Of a DNA stretch of 64,000 nt, positions 19,290-27,137 are shown piece after piece. How positions within the stretch are numbered: position 1 is the first letter of the stretch; each line of letters begins with the position of its first letter. The notes under the pieces were generated by a model that saw nothing but the letters and a program-made list of their open reading frames with translations, was not told the DNA's origin and did no database searches. A program made the translations under genes and the position numbers. The stretch covers positions 124,001-188,000 of the forward strand of contig NZ_PDJV01000003.1 in NCBI RefSeq assembly GCF_004116465.1. The letters are read 5' to 3'. Source of the DNA: Arcobacter sp. F2176. Its GTDB lineage: Bacteria > Campylobacterota > Campylobacteria > Campylobacterales > Arcobacteraceae.

Positions 19290-20628
19290 TATAGTAGAAC
19301 GAATTGAGGGTGAAGCAAAGCTTAATTTAACTTGGAAAGATAAAAAAGTAAGTGATGCTTCAATTGACTTTTTAAATTTTAGAGGCTTTGAATATATTTT
19401 AGAGAATAAACCTATTTTAGATGCTTTAGTTTATACCCCAAGAATTTGTGGAATATGTGGACAAGCTCACCTTTTAGCAACTGTTAATGCAATAGAAAAT
19501 TTATATAAAAATTCTGGTAACGAATTACAAATAACAAATAAAGCTAAAATACTTAGGGAATTAGGATTGATTATTGAAATAATTGATTCACATATTAAGT
19601 GGTTTTATATGTTTATAATGCCAGATGTTATAGCAATATCTAAAAAACAATATGAGGGATATACTCCCTTAAAAGGAGAAAAATGGCTAGGAGCACAAAA
19701 AGGTGCTAGTGAAATAATCAAAGCCTTAGCAATTTATGCAGGACAATGGCCACATACATCTTATATGATTCCTGGTGGAGTTATGAGTGATCCAACGCTA
19801 TTAGATATTGTAACTTGCGAAAACTATATTGATCAAACAATAAAGTATTTTGAAAAAGATATAGCAGGAATAAGCATTGAAAATTATTTATCTTTAAATA
19901 GTTTTGAAGAACTAACTTTACTATCTTCATCTTTGAGAGATTTTGTTGATATCTCTTTTGAAACAAAACTAGAGCAAGTGGGAAAGGCACACAATAGACA
20001 TTTAGTTTTATCAGACATGATAGATGTAAAACCTGGACTTTATAATAAAAAGATATCTAATAATATTGATTTAGCAAAGATAAAAGAGAGTGAAGAATAT
20101 ACTTTTAATATAAATAAAAAAGATAATAAAAAAGCTCATACATGGTCTAAAAGTGTTCAATATAATAAACATTTTTATGAAGTAGGGCCCTTATCAAGAG
20201 CTGTTATAAATGAAAGAGAGTTTATAACAACCTTACATAATAAGTATGATGATTCAACATTTACAAGAGTAATGTCAAGGGTTGATGAAATAGCACATCT
20301 TTTAATCTACAGTAAAAAACTTATAAAACAAATAGATATAAGTGAAGACTCATATATTAAGCCTAAAATAGATTTAAAGAGTCTAGAAAATATAACTGCA
20401 ACTTCTAGTGTAGAAGCATGTAGAGGTTCACTTGTTCACACCCTTAGTGTAAATAAAGGGCTTATTACAAAATATGATGTCATTACACCTACTGTTTGGA
20501 ATTTGGGTCCAAAAAATAATATAGAATTAGGCGTTGCCCAAAAAGCAATTATTGGTTCTAAATCACTAAATGAATCAAAAATTATATTAAGATCATTTGA
20601 TGTATGCTCTGTTTGTACAACACATTAA
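19261..20628 (+). CDS. [NiFe]-hydrogenase large subunit without C-terminal extension, sensor-like
   Basis: 455 residues from ATG 19261; ATG 19276 gives 450 and is equally likely. NiFe ligands are RICGICGQAH (Cys63, Cys66) and the terminal DVCSVCTTH (Cys449, Cys452). The protein stops exactly at the His where maturation proteases cut other large subunits, so it needs no processing. This is a hallmark of regulatory HoxC/HupV hydrogenases. DVC replaces the usual DPC. The start overlaps the small-subunit gene. No HupT/HoxJ-type kinase is encoded in the window; the neighbour is TetR. Confidence 0.9.
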   Translation: MKVKIMKTVDIVERIEGEAKLNLTWKDKKVSDASIDFLNFRGFEYILENKPILDALVYTPRICGICGQAHLLATVNAIENLYKNSGNELQITNKAKILRELGLIIEIIDSHIKWFYMFIMPDVIAISKKQYEGYTPLKGEKWLGAQKGASEIIKALAIYAGQWPHTSYMIPGGVMSDPTLLDIVTCENYIDQTIKYFEKDIAGISIENYLSLNSFEELTLLSSSLRDFVDISFETKLEQVGKAHNRHLVLSDMIDVKPGLYNKKISNNIDLAKIKESEEYTFNINKKDNKKAHTWSKSVQYNKHFYEVGPLSRAVINEREFITTLHNKYDDSTFTRVMSRVDEIAHLLIYSKKLIKQIDISEDSYIKPKIDLKSLENITATSSVEACRGSLVHTLSVNKGLITKYDVITPTVWNLGPKNNIELGVAQKAIIGSKSLNESKIILRSFDVCSVCTTH

Positions 20629-20642
20629 TGAATGTTTATTCA
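20629..20642. promoter_or_regulatory. Hydrogenase-type operator after the sensor large subunit
   Basis: TGAAT-GTTT-ATTCA, starting at the base after the stop codon of the sensor large-subunit gene and about 140 bases upstream of the putative hydA1 promoter. Half-sites match those before hydA2 and hypB. Confidence 0.5.
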
Positions 20643-20779
20643 AAAAGTAGAGTAGTTTTGTAACAAGCTTTATAAATTGTTAAAATTCCTATTACTTATG
20701 TATTCCTAGAACTAAAGTAAAATCAAGTACCAACTTATCGTAATATTTGAAATTATTATAATTATAAAGCTTAAAAATA

Positions 20780-20809
20780 TTGATATAAATGCTACTTTAT
20801 TGCTATACT
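20780..20809 (+). promoter_or_regulatory. Putative promoter of the first hyd operon
   Basis: TTGATA (20780-20785) and TATACT (20804-20809) with an 18-base spacer, about 100 bases upstream of hydA1. The remaining leader of roughly 90 bases contains the TGAATATTCA operator. No sigma-54 type GG/GC pair was seen. Confidence 0.45.
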
Positions 20810-20875
20810 AGCCCATTATTTAGATACTAAATTAAGTTTTAATTAAGTAAGCAAAAGTTAAATTACGATAATAAA

Positions 20876-20885
20876 TGAATATTCA
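20876..20885. promoter_or_regulatory. TGAATATTCA operator before hydA1
   Basis: Core of a 16-bp perfect palindrome (AAATGAATATTCATTT, 20873-20888), lying between the putative promoter and the ribosome site AAGGAG of hydA1. It has the same core as the site upstream of tetR. A protein bound here would act as a roadblock to transcription. Confidence 0.55.
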
Positions 20886-20907
20886 TTTTTTAATTTAAGG
20901 AGAACAA

Positions 20908-22155
20908 ATGGCTTACGATTCTCAAGAGATGGTTAAAAAAGTTTTTAATCAAAACTCTGCAAGGGTGGATACGAACAAAGGTGAAGAGTTTTACAATAAT
21001 CTGTTTGAAAAAACAAAAGCTAGATTAAGTAAACTAAGAAAACAACCAGCTCTTAAAGATATCGATATTATTGATATAGTTGAGAGTGAAGGCGTAAATA
21101 GAAGAGATTTTATGAAGTGGGCAAGTGCAACAACTGCAACACTTATGTTACCTCCTATGTTTACTCCTTTAGTTGCAGAAGCTGCTGAACTTATGAATAG
21201 ACTTCCTGTGATTTGGATTGAGTTGCAAGATTGTGCTGGAAACTCTGAAGCACTATTGAGATCATCAACACCTACTGTTGATGATTTAATTTTTGATGTA
21301 TTATCTTTAGAATTTCATGAAACCATTATGGCTGCAGCTGGTCATCAAGCAGATGCTCAACTTGAAGATGCGGTTGAACATTTCAAAGGTAAATATTTAT
21401 TATTTGTAGAGGGTGCAATTCCTACAGCTATGAATGGTCAATATGGAACTATTGGAGCTTCAGGTGAGACTTTCCAAGAACACTTGATGAGACTATCAAA
21501 AGATGCAGCAGCTGTGGTTGCTGTTGGTTCATGTGCTACTTTTGGTGGTATTCCAGCTGCTGCTCCAAATCCAACAGGTGCAGTTGGTGTTATGGATTTA
21601 GTTAAAGGTAAACCTGTAATTAATATTCCTGCCTGTCCCGCAAACCCTGCAAATATGGTTGGGGTTGTACTTCATTATGTGTTAACAGGCCAAGTTCCAG
21701 AACTTGATTCATTACTTAGACCAAAATTTGCATTTGGATATAGGATTCATGATAATTGTGAAAGAAGAGCACATTTTGATGCAGGTGAATATGTAGAAGA
21801 GTGGGGTGATGAAGGTGCTAAAAATAACTGGTGTCTATACAAAATGGGATGTAAAGGTCCAATGACATTTAATAATTGTTCAATTATAAGATACAATGAT
21901 GGAGCAAACTGGCCAATTGGTGTTGGAAGAGGGTGTATTGGATGTTCTGAACCTGATTTCTGGGATAAGTATGCATATGAAAGACCTATGGCCGATGCAC
22001 ATATAAAAGCTCCAACAGGTGGAGTTGAAAAAACTGTTGATGAATTTGGATTAGGCTTGTTAACAGCAACTACAATAGGTATAGGAGTTCATGCAATTGC
22101 TTCAGCAGTTGTTGGTAAAAGATCAGTAAATAATGGCGAAAGTGAGGAGGCATAA
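20908..22155 (+). CDS. hydA: Membrane-bound [NiFe]-hydrogenase 1 small subunit
   Basis: 415 residues. A Tat signal RRDFMKWAS sits at residues 65-73, after an unusually long N-region, with cleavage expected near AEAAE (about 90-93). Ligands: LQDCAGNSEALL has Cys109 but Asn112 where CTGC is usual; VGSCATFGG, PACPANP, IHDNCERR, NWCLYKMGCKGP, NNC and GCIGCSEPDFW are all present. The C-terminal helix GLGLLTATTIGIGVHAIA anchors it in the membrane facing the periplasm. It transfers electrons from H2 to the cytochrome b encoded downstream. The missing proximal-cluster Cys distinguishes it from the second copy. Confidence 0.94.
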   Translation: MAYDSQEMVKKVFNQNSARVDTNKGEEFYNNLFEKTKARLSKLRKQPALKDIDIIDIVESEGVNRRDFMKWASATTATLMLPPMFTPLVAEAAELMNRLPVIWIELQDCAGNSEALLRSSTPTVDDLIFDVLSLEFHETIMAAAGHQADAQLEDAVEHFKGKYLLFVEGAIPTAMNGQYGTIGASGETFQEHLMRLSKDAAAVVAVGSCATFGGIPAAAPNPTGAVGVMDLVKGKPVINIPACPANPANMVGVVLHYVLTGQVPELDSLLRPKFAFGYRIHDNCERRAHFDAGEYVEEWGDEGAKNNWCLYKMGCKGPMTFNNCSIIRYNDGANWPIGVGRGCIGCSEPDFWDKYAYERPMADAHIKAPTGGVEKTVDEFGLGLLTATTIGIGVHAIASAVVGKRSVNNGESEEA

Positions 22156-23891
22156 TGAGCAAGCATATCGTAATAGATCCTATTACAAGAATTGAAGGAC
22201 ACTTAAGAATTGAAGCAGTAATTGATGAAAACAATGTAGTTACTGATGCATATAGTTCTTCAACAATGTTTAGGGGAATAGAAGAGATTCTAAAGGGAAG
22301 AGATCCAAGAGACTGTGGACTTTTGGCAATGAGAATTTGTGGTGTTTGTACTGGTACTCATTACCAAAGAAGTATTGAAGCAGTTGAGCATGCATTTAAA
22401 GTAACTATTCCTAAAAATGCAAGATTAGTACGAAATATGATGCAAGGTGCTTTATACATCCATGACCATGTTGTACATTTTTATCATCTTCATGCACTTG
22501 ATTGGGTTGATATTACAAAAGCACTTGAAGCTGATCCCAAAAAAGCAGTTGAAGAAGCACAAAAATGGGCGAAACTTTCAGGTCAAAGACCTTGGAATGC
22601 AAGTGAAGATGTATTTGCTGAAGTTCAAGAAAGAGTTACAAAATATGTAAAACAAGGAAGACTTGGTGTATTTGGTAATGCTTATTGGGGAAGCAAAGCT
22701 TATAAACTAACTCCTGAGCAAAACCTAATAGGTCTTTCTCATTATTTAGATGCATTAGAGTTACAAAGAGAGATTGCAAAAGCACAAGCTATTTTTGGAG
22801 GTAAAAATCCTCATCCACAATCAATTGTTGTAGGTGGTGTTACTTGTGTTCAAGATATTAAAAATCCAGCTAGAATAGCAGAATTTAAAGATATTATTCA
22901 AAAAGCACAAAAATTTTCTAAACAAGCATATCTTCCTGATGTTTATATGGCAGGAACTATGTATGCTGATGAAGCCCTTGATGGAACAGGTGGTGGTTTA
23001 GGTAACTATATGTCTTATGGTGATTTCAATTTAGATGATACATCTTTTTATGAAGCTGCTAAACTTTTCCCTTCTGGAATAGTTATGAATAAAGATTTAT
23101 CAAAAGTTTATGACTTAGACCAAACAAAAATATCAGAAGATGTGACTCACTCTTGGTATGAAGGTAAAACAAATTTACACCCATATGAAGGTGAAACAAA
23201 ACCAAACTATACAGGTTTTAAAGAGAAAAAAGATGGTATTGCATATTTAGATATTAAAAATAAATATTCTTGGATTAAATCACCTTTATACAATGACAAT
23301 AGAATGGAAGTTGGTCCACTAGCTAGAATGATAGTAGGGGTGGCAAAAGGTGATGAAAGAATTAGTAAATATGTTACAACATTCTTAAAAAATGGAAACT
23401 TACCAACAAAAGTTTTATTTTCAACTGTAGGAAGAACAGCTGCAAGAGCAATTGAGACAGAAATGATGTGTGATGTTGTAATTGAATGGGCAGATGAATT
23501 AGCTAAAAATGCAGCAGGTGGTGATTTATCTACTTGGACTGAATTTGATTTTGATAAAGTATCTAAAGATGCTCAAGGTTTTGGTATGGCTGAAGCTCCA
23601 AGAGGTGCTTTAGGACATTGGATTAAAATTAAAGATGGAAAAGTTTTAAATTATCAAGCAGTTGTTCCTTCAACATGGAATGCAGCACCAAAAGATTATA
23701 AAAACAGAATGGGTGCTTATGAAGCTTCTTTAGTAGGTACTAAAGTTGTAGACCCTGATATGCCACTAGAGATTTTACGAACTATTCATAGTTTTGATCC
23801 TTGTATTGCATGTGCTGTGCATATTATTGATACTAATGGAAAAGAATTAGGTGTATATAAAATAGATCCAACAGGTGTTTGCCGTGCGTAA
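22155..23891 (+). CDS. hydB: Membrane-bound [NiFe]-hydrogenase 1 large subunit
   Basis: 578 residues, overlapping hydA by one base. NiFe ligands are RICGVCTGTH (Cys62, Cys65) and DPCIACAVH (Cys550, Cys553), with HLRIE near the N-terminus. A 22-residue peptide after His556 should be removed by the HydD protease once nickel is inserted. It is exported with HydA by the small subunit's Tat signal. About 60 percent of positions look shared with the second copy by eye. Confidence 0.95.
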   Translation: MSKHIVIDPITRIEGHLRIEAVIDENNVVTDAYSSSTMFRGIEEILKGRDPRDCGLLAMRICGVCTGTHYQRSIEAVEHAFKVTIPKNARLVRNMMQGALYIHDHVVHFYHLHALDWVDITKALEADPKKAVEEAQKWAKLSGQRPWNASEDVFAEVQERVTKYVKQGRLGVFGNAYWGSKAYKLTPEQNLIGLSHYLDALELQREIAKAQAIFGGKNPHPQSIVVGGVTCVQDIKNPARIAEFKDIIQKAQKFSKQAYLPDVYMAGTMYADEALDGTGGGLGNYMSYGDFNLDDTSFYEAAKLFPSGIVMNKDLSKVYDLDQTKISEDVTHSWYEGKTNLHPYEGETKPNYTGFKEKKDGIAYLDIKNKYSWIKSPLYNDNRMEVGPLARMIVGVAKGDERISKYVTTFLKNGNLPTKVLFSTVGRTAARAIETEMMCDVVIEWADELAKNAAGGDLSTWTEFDFDKVSKDAQGFGMAEAPRGALGHWIKIKDGKVLNYQAVVPSTWNAAPKDYKNRMGAYEASLVGTKVVDPDMPLEILRTIHSFDPCIACAVHIIDTNGKELGVYKIDPTGVCRA

Positions 23892-24603
23892 TTTTAAAAG
23901 GGTTGAAAGAATGACTCCAGTCATGCGAATAATACATTGGACAAATGCTATTTGTATGATTGTTGCAGTTGCAACCGGGCTTTATATAGGTCATCCATAT
24001 TATCAAACATTTATTGCAGATCCAGCTGTTGATAAGTATGTTATGGCATGGAATAGATGGGGACACTTTATTGTGGCAATTATATTTGATGTAACAGCTA
24101 TTTTAATTGGTTATTTATATCTTTTCTCTAGATTTGAAAAACCATATAGAAAGATTTTACCGACAAAGAAAAACTTTATAGAATTCTGTGAAGTTTTTTT
24201 CAATCTAATAACTTTTAATAGAAGAAAAAAGTTTGATTCAACATATAGTGATAGTTATAATATTATGTTTTTTACACTTTTTCATATATTATTAGTATTT
24301 ATGCTTTTAACTGGACTTCAAATGTATGTTCATGGTTTAGCTTCAGGACAAAGTTCAATTGGAGCATGGTGGCCATGGCTTTTACATTTTTCTACTGACT
24401 GGACACTTTGGGTATTTGGTGGAAATATGGGTGTTAGAATTGCACATCATACAGCTATGTATCTTTTATTGATGTGGGTTTTTTCACATATTTATTATCA
24501 AATTTGGAGAACGATTTTTTGGAGAGAAGGAGACATCAATATTGTATTTGGTGGAACAAAATTTATAAATGATGAAGTTAACTCTAAAAATCTAGATAAA
24601 TAG
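23884..24603 (+). CDS. hydC: Ni/Fe-hydrogenase b-type cytochrome subunit 1
   Basis: About 240 residues, four membrane segments, cytochrome b561/HydC family. RIIHW near the start, RWGHF, and RIAHH..MYLL..HIYY provide His candidates for two b hemes. It accepts electrons from HydA and reduces the quinone pool. Start choice is uncertain: GTG 23875, GTG 23884 (overlapping hydB) or ATG 23911, which has the best ribosome site (AAAAGGG) but a shorter N-terminus than HydC of the second operon. Confidence 0.88.
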   Translation: MRNFKRVERMTPVMRIIHWTNAICMIVAVATGLYIGHPYYQTFIADPAVDKYVMAWNRWGHFIVAIIFDVTAILIGYLYLFSRFEKPYRKILPTKKNFIEFCEVFFNLITFNRRKKFDSTYSDSYNIMFFTLFHILLVFMLLTGLQMYVHGLASGQSSIGAWWPWLLHFSTDWTLWVFGGNMGVRIAHHTAMYLLLMWVFSHIYYQIWRTIFWREGDINIVFGGTKFINDEVNSKNLDK

Positions 24604-24629
24604 AAGTTATGAGCATAGCTCATAACTTC
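24603..24629 (+). terminator. Perfect hairpin between hydC1 and hydD1
   Basis: Twelve perfect base pairs (GAAGTTATGAGC / GCTCATAACTTC) with a 3-base loop, starting on the last base of the hydC1 stop codon. No U-run follows, so it is a poor intrinsic terminator. It more likely protects the hydABC message 3' end or marks a processing site. Confidence 0.5.
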
Positions 24630-24704
24630 TATTACTTACATAATATATCCATAAGTAAAAGTTGTTTTGTTTTTGAATGTATTAAATAAATATGAAGGTT
24701 ATAT

Positions 24705-25280
24705 ATGAGAAATATAGTAATAGGAGTTGGAAATCTACTTTTTAAAGATGAGGGAGTAGGTATTTTAGCTGCTAAATATTTAGATGAAAATTATAAATTT
24801 GAAGGTGATATAGAGATTATTGATGGGGGAACTTTAGGTTTTAAATTGATGACTTATTTTCAAGAGTATGATAATGTTATTATTTTAGATACTGTCTCTA
24901 TTGAAGATAAAGTAGGGGATATTTATAGACTTCCTTCTGATGTTTTGTTGGGGCTTGGTCAGTATAGAAAAACAGCCCATGAAGTTGAAATTGTAGAGAT
25001 GTTAGAGATATGTTCTGTATTAGATAAACATGCAGAAGTAACAATAATTGGTATTATTCCTGAAGATATTGTTAGTGTTCAAATTGGACTTACAAAAACT
25101 ATTGAAGATAAGTTTATAGGATTAATAAATCAGGCTCTTACTGATATTGAAAACTTAGGAATAAAAGTAGAAAAGAATGAAGAACAAAAATCTATTTCTC
25201 AAATTTGTAAAGGAATCTTGGGATCATATAACGATGAATATGATGAACGAATACCAAATGAAGAGGATACTACAAGATGA
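24705..25280 (+). CDS. hydD: Hydrogenase maturation protease 1
   Basis: 191 residues of the HyaD/HybD endopeptidase family. GVGNLLFKDEGVG (Glu nickel ligand), DGGTLGFKL, ILDTV and TAHEVEIVEML (His) are the expected metal-sensing and binding positions. It should cut the C-terminal peptide of HydB1 after the last NiFe-ligand motif. It is separated from hydC1 by 101 bases holding a hairpin, and overlaps hydE1 by four bases. Confidence 0.92.
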   Translation: MRNIVIGVGNLLFKDEGVGILAAKYLDENYKFEGDIEIIDGGTLGFKLMTYFQEYDNVIILDTVSIEDKVGDIYRLPSDVLLGLGQYRKTAHEVEIVEMLEICSVLDKHAEVTIIGIIPEDIVSVQIGLTKTIEDKFIGLINQALTDIENLGIKVEKNEEQKSISQICKGILGSYNDEYDERIPNEEDTTR

Positions 25281-26821
25281 AACTATTTTACAAAATAGAA
25301 TTTAACAGTACAAACTTATATTATAAACATATTTTAGAAAATCTAATAGAAGAGTATGACATCAATGCAAATGTGAAACAATACATCGGTTTTATTTTAA
25401 TAACATGCAATGATAGTGAAGAAAAAATTGAAGGCTTTTTCAAATATTTAGGTGAAACCTTACCTTTATCAGTATTTTTAAAAAATTCATATGTTGTTAA
25501 TGATTTTGATGAATCCATAGAAGAGATTGAAGATAAAAATATACTTCAAAATGTCCTTACTTTTACTAATAAAGATATTAAAAATATAATAAACGAAAAT
25601 ACAAATATTGATTTTTCAAATGATATTAAAAGAATAAAAGAGGGAAAGATTTCTAAAATAGAGACACATAATGGACTTAAAAATATATTTTTGCCTTCAA
25701 AAGCTTTAAGAGAAGAGTTTGAATCTAAAAATTGTGAAGTAAAACTTTTCATTTGTAACATAAATAAATTATCAGAATTATTTTCTTTGAATCAAAAGGA
25801 CTTACAACTTCTTTGTTCTATTGAAAGACCTTTAGTAAAATTAAAATTCAATATTTTAGAAAATAAAGAAAAAGAGTATTCAAAAAGTAATTTTATATAT
25901 GCAAAACTTCCAGATGATAAAGAGACTATACTTTTTGCAAATGCTTTGCAAAAAGAAGGTATTGACTATTTACTTTATGTAAAAGAAGAGAGTTTACAAG
26001 ACGGACTTAAAGTTACTTATTTTAATAGTGACAATATAATTATAAATGGAGAAAAATCTCTGTTTCCAAAATATGATTATAATTTAAACAAAAAGTATAA
26101 TAATTCAAAGGAATTTTTTGGTGATAATGGAGGAGTTATAAAAGCTACACTTGCAACAAATAATAAGAGAATAAAACCAAGTGTATCTATATATTTTTCA
26201 TATAACAGTGATAATAGTTCTATTTCCTTGAATATTCCAGGAAAAGGACTAAGAGATATTATTTTAATTCCAAATATTATTTATGATATTAATAATGCGA
26301 TGGAAGAAATATCTCTAATTGATGAAAATACAGCAAGATTGATAATAAATTATAAAAATAAGTTCTCACAAAACTTTAATAAAGAATTTAAAAATAAAGA
26401 TATAAATGGATTTGAATCAATCTTAAATATTGCCTCTTATGTACTTGGATTAGAAGATTATTTAGACTTTGAAAATGCTGCTTTTAATTGTAATGTTAAA
26501 AGTGGATTACAAATTGATATGAAACTAATAAAGATTGATAATATAAATTATTTGGACTATAGACGGATCATTCAAAGTATAATGAGTTATAAAATGGCAG
26601 ATGTATCAAATGAAATATTGGCTTATTCTTTTTATGAGAGTTTAAGTGAATTTATTACTAATCAAGTTGATACACTTAAAAAAGAGTTGAATTTCAATGA
26701 TGTTATTTTATGTGGAAATATGTTTTCCAATTCTCTTCTTTTAGAAAAAACTTATAAGATTTTCACTAAAACATTTAATACAATTATTCCAAAAGAATAT
26801 CCATTAGACATGGAGTTTTAA
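25277..26821 (+). CDS. HydE-like hydrogenase accessory protein 1, degenerate HypF homologue
   Basis: 514 residues, overlapping hydD1. It aligns by eye over its whole length with the 552-residue protein at 31279 and, more distantly, with HypF: a degenerate acylphosphatase-like N-terminus, a YrdC-like block (FICNINKLSELF..LLCSIERPLVKLKFN), and a Kae1-like C-terminus (ILNIASYVLGLEDYLDF..SGLQIDM, then VILCGNMFSNSLLLE). The zinc ribbon Cys of the second copy and HypF are absent, as are acylphosphatase Arg and Asn and the HHxxH metal site. Position matches hydE of Helicobacter, a gene required for hydrogenase activity. A scaffolding or delivery role is inference. Confidence 0.72.
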   Translation: MKLFYKIEFNSTNLYYKHILENLIEEYDINANVKQYIGFILITCNDSEEKIEGFFKYLGETLPLSVFLKNSYVVNDFDESIEEIEDKNILQNVLTFTNKDIKNIINENTNIDFSNDIKRIKEGKISKIETHNGLKNIFLPSKALREEFESKNCEVKLFICNINKLSELFSLNQKDLQLLCSIERPLVKLKFNILENKEKEYSKSNFIYAKLPDDKETILFANALQKEGIDYLLYVKEESLQDGLKVTYFNSDNIIINGEKSLFPKYDYNLNKKYNNSKEFFGDNGGVIKATLATNNKRIKPSVSIYFSYNSDNSSISLNIPGKGLRDIILIPNIIYDINNAMEEISLIDENTARLIINYKNKFSQNFNKEFKNKDINGFESILNIASYVLGLEDYLDFENAAFNCNVKSGLQIDMKLIKIDNINYLDYRRIIQSIMSYKMADVSNEILAYSFYESLSEFITNQVDTLKKELNFNDVILCGNMFSNSLLLEKTYKIFTKTFNTIIPKEYPLDMEF

Positions 26822-26937
26822 AATATTATTTTTTTAAAAGTACCAATAAGTAACATATGATCATAATTATTTTACAAAATTAACTTTTATTATAAAGTTA
26901 AGATTAAGTTAAGAATCTTATTTGTAATATTCATTAA

Positions 26938-26951
26938 TGAACAAGCGTTCA
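26938..26951. promoter_or_regulatory. Operator 1 upstream of hydA2, with adjacent TATAAT
   Basis: TGAAC-AAGC-GTTCA, extended to AATGAACAAGCGTTCATT (26936-26953). A perfect TATAAT begins at 26953, so the operator occupies the -35 position of a promoter that would start near 26965 and reach a terminator at about 27009. Confidence 0.55.
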
Positions 26952-26976
26952 TTATAATAATAAAAGATTTAAAGTT

Positions 26977-27009
26977 AAAAGCCAACTTCTTTTTGAAGCT
27001 GGTTTTTTT
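26977..27009 (+). terminator. Terminator-like hairpin 1 before hydA2
   Basis: Stem CCAACTTC / GAAGCTGG with one mismatch, a T5 loop, preceded by A-rich sequence and followed by TTTTTTTA. It could end read-through from hydE1 or a short RNA started at 26965. Confidence 0.68.
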
Positions 27010-27022
27010 AGTATCTTAATAA

Positions 27023-27036
27023 TGAATAGTTATTCA
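27023..27036. promoter_or_regulatory. Operator 2 upstream of hydA2
   Basis: TGAAT-AGTT-ATTCA, 14 bases after the first hairpin, followed two bases later by a weak -10-like TTTTAT. Confidence 0.55.
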
Positions 27037-27052
27037 CTTTTATTTATTTATG

Positions 27053-27079
27053 CCAATCTTTTAAAGGGTTGGTTTTTTT
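27053..27079 (+). terminator. Terminator-like hairpin 2 before hydA2
   Basis: CCAATC pairs with GGTTGG (one G-U) with an inner A/T-rich extension, followed by TTTTTTTA. The flanks GCCAA..TTGG or CTGG plus TTTTTTTA repeat those of hairpin 1, suggesting a tandem duplication of a terminator-operator unit. Confidence 0.6.
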
Positions 27080-27092
27080 ATACAAAAAATAA

Positions 27093-27106
27093 TGAATGAT
27101 TATTCA
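27093..27106. promoter_or_regulatory. Operator 3 upstream of hydA2
   Basis: TGAAT-GATT-ATTCA inside 9-bp perfect arms (ATAATGAAT / ATTCATTAT, 27089-27110). A -10-like TATTAA begins at 27108 and the ribosome site AAAGG lies at 27126-27130. This is the most extended copy of the motif. Confidence 0.6.
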
Positions 27107-27137
27107 TTATTAAAATTTATTTATAAAAGGATTAATT

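Larger units (their letters stand above)
26822..27137. other. Regulatory region between hyd operons 1 and 2
   Basis: 316 bases without a gene. It holds three TGAAY-type operators, each followed by a -10-like hexamer, interleaved with two terminator-like hairpins. Weak inverted repeats occur at 26881-26900 and 26899-26921. Details are listed as separate features. Confidence 0.75.

Noticed and set aside
18354-20628. Sensor-like pair as a standard uptake hydrogenase
   Set aside because: Lack of Tat signal, membrane anchor and C-terminal peptide makes an exported uptake enzyme unlikely; a cytoplasmic group 2 uptake role is not fully excluded.
20629-20907. Sigma-54 promoter before hydA1
   Set aside because: No GG-N10-GC pair at -24/-12 was found; a sigma-70-like promoter fits better.
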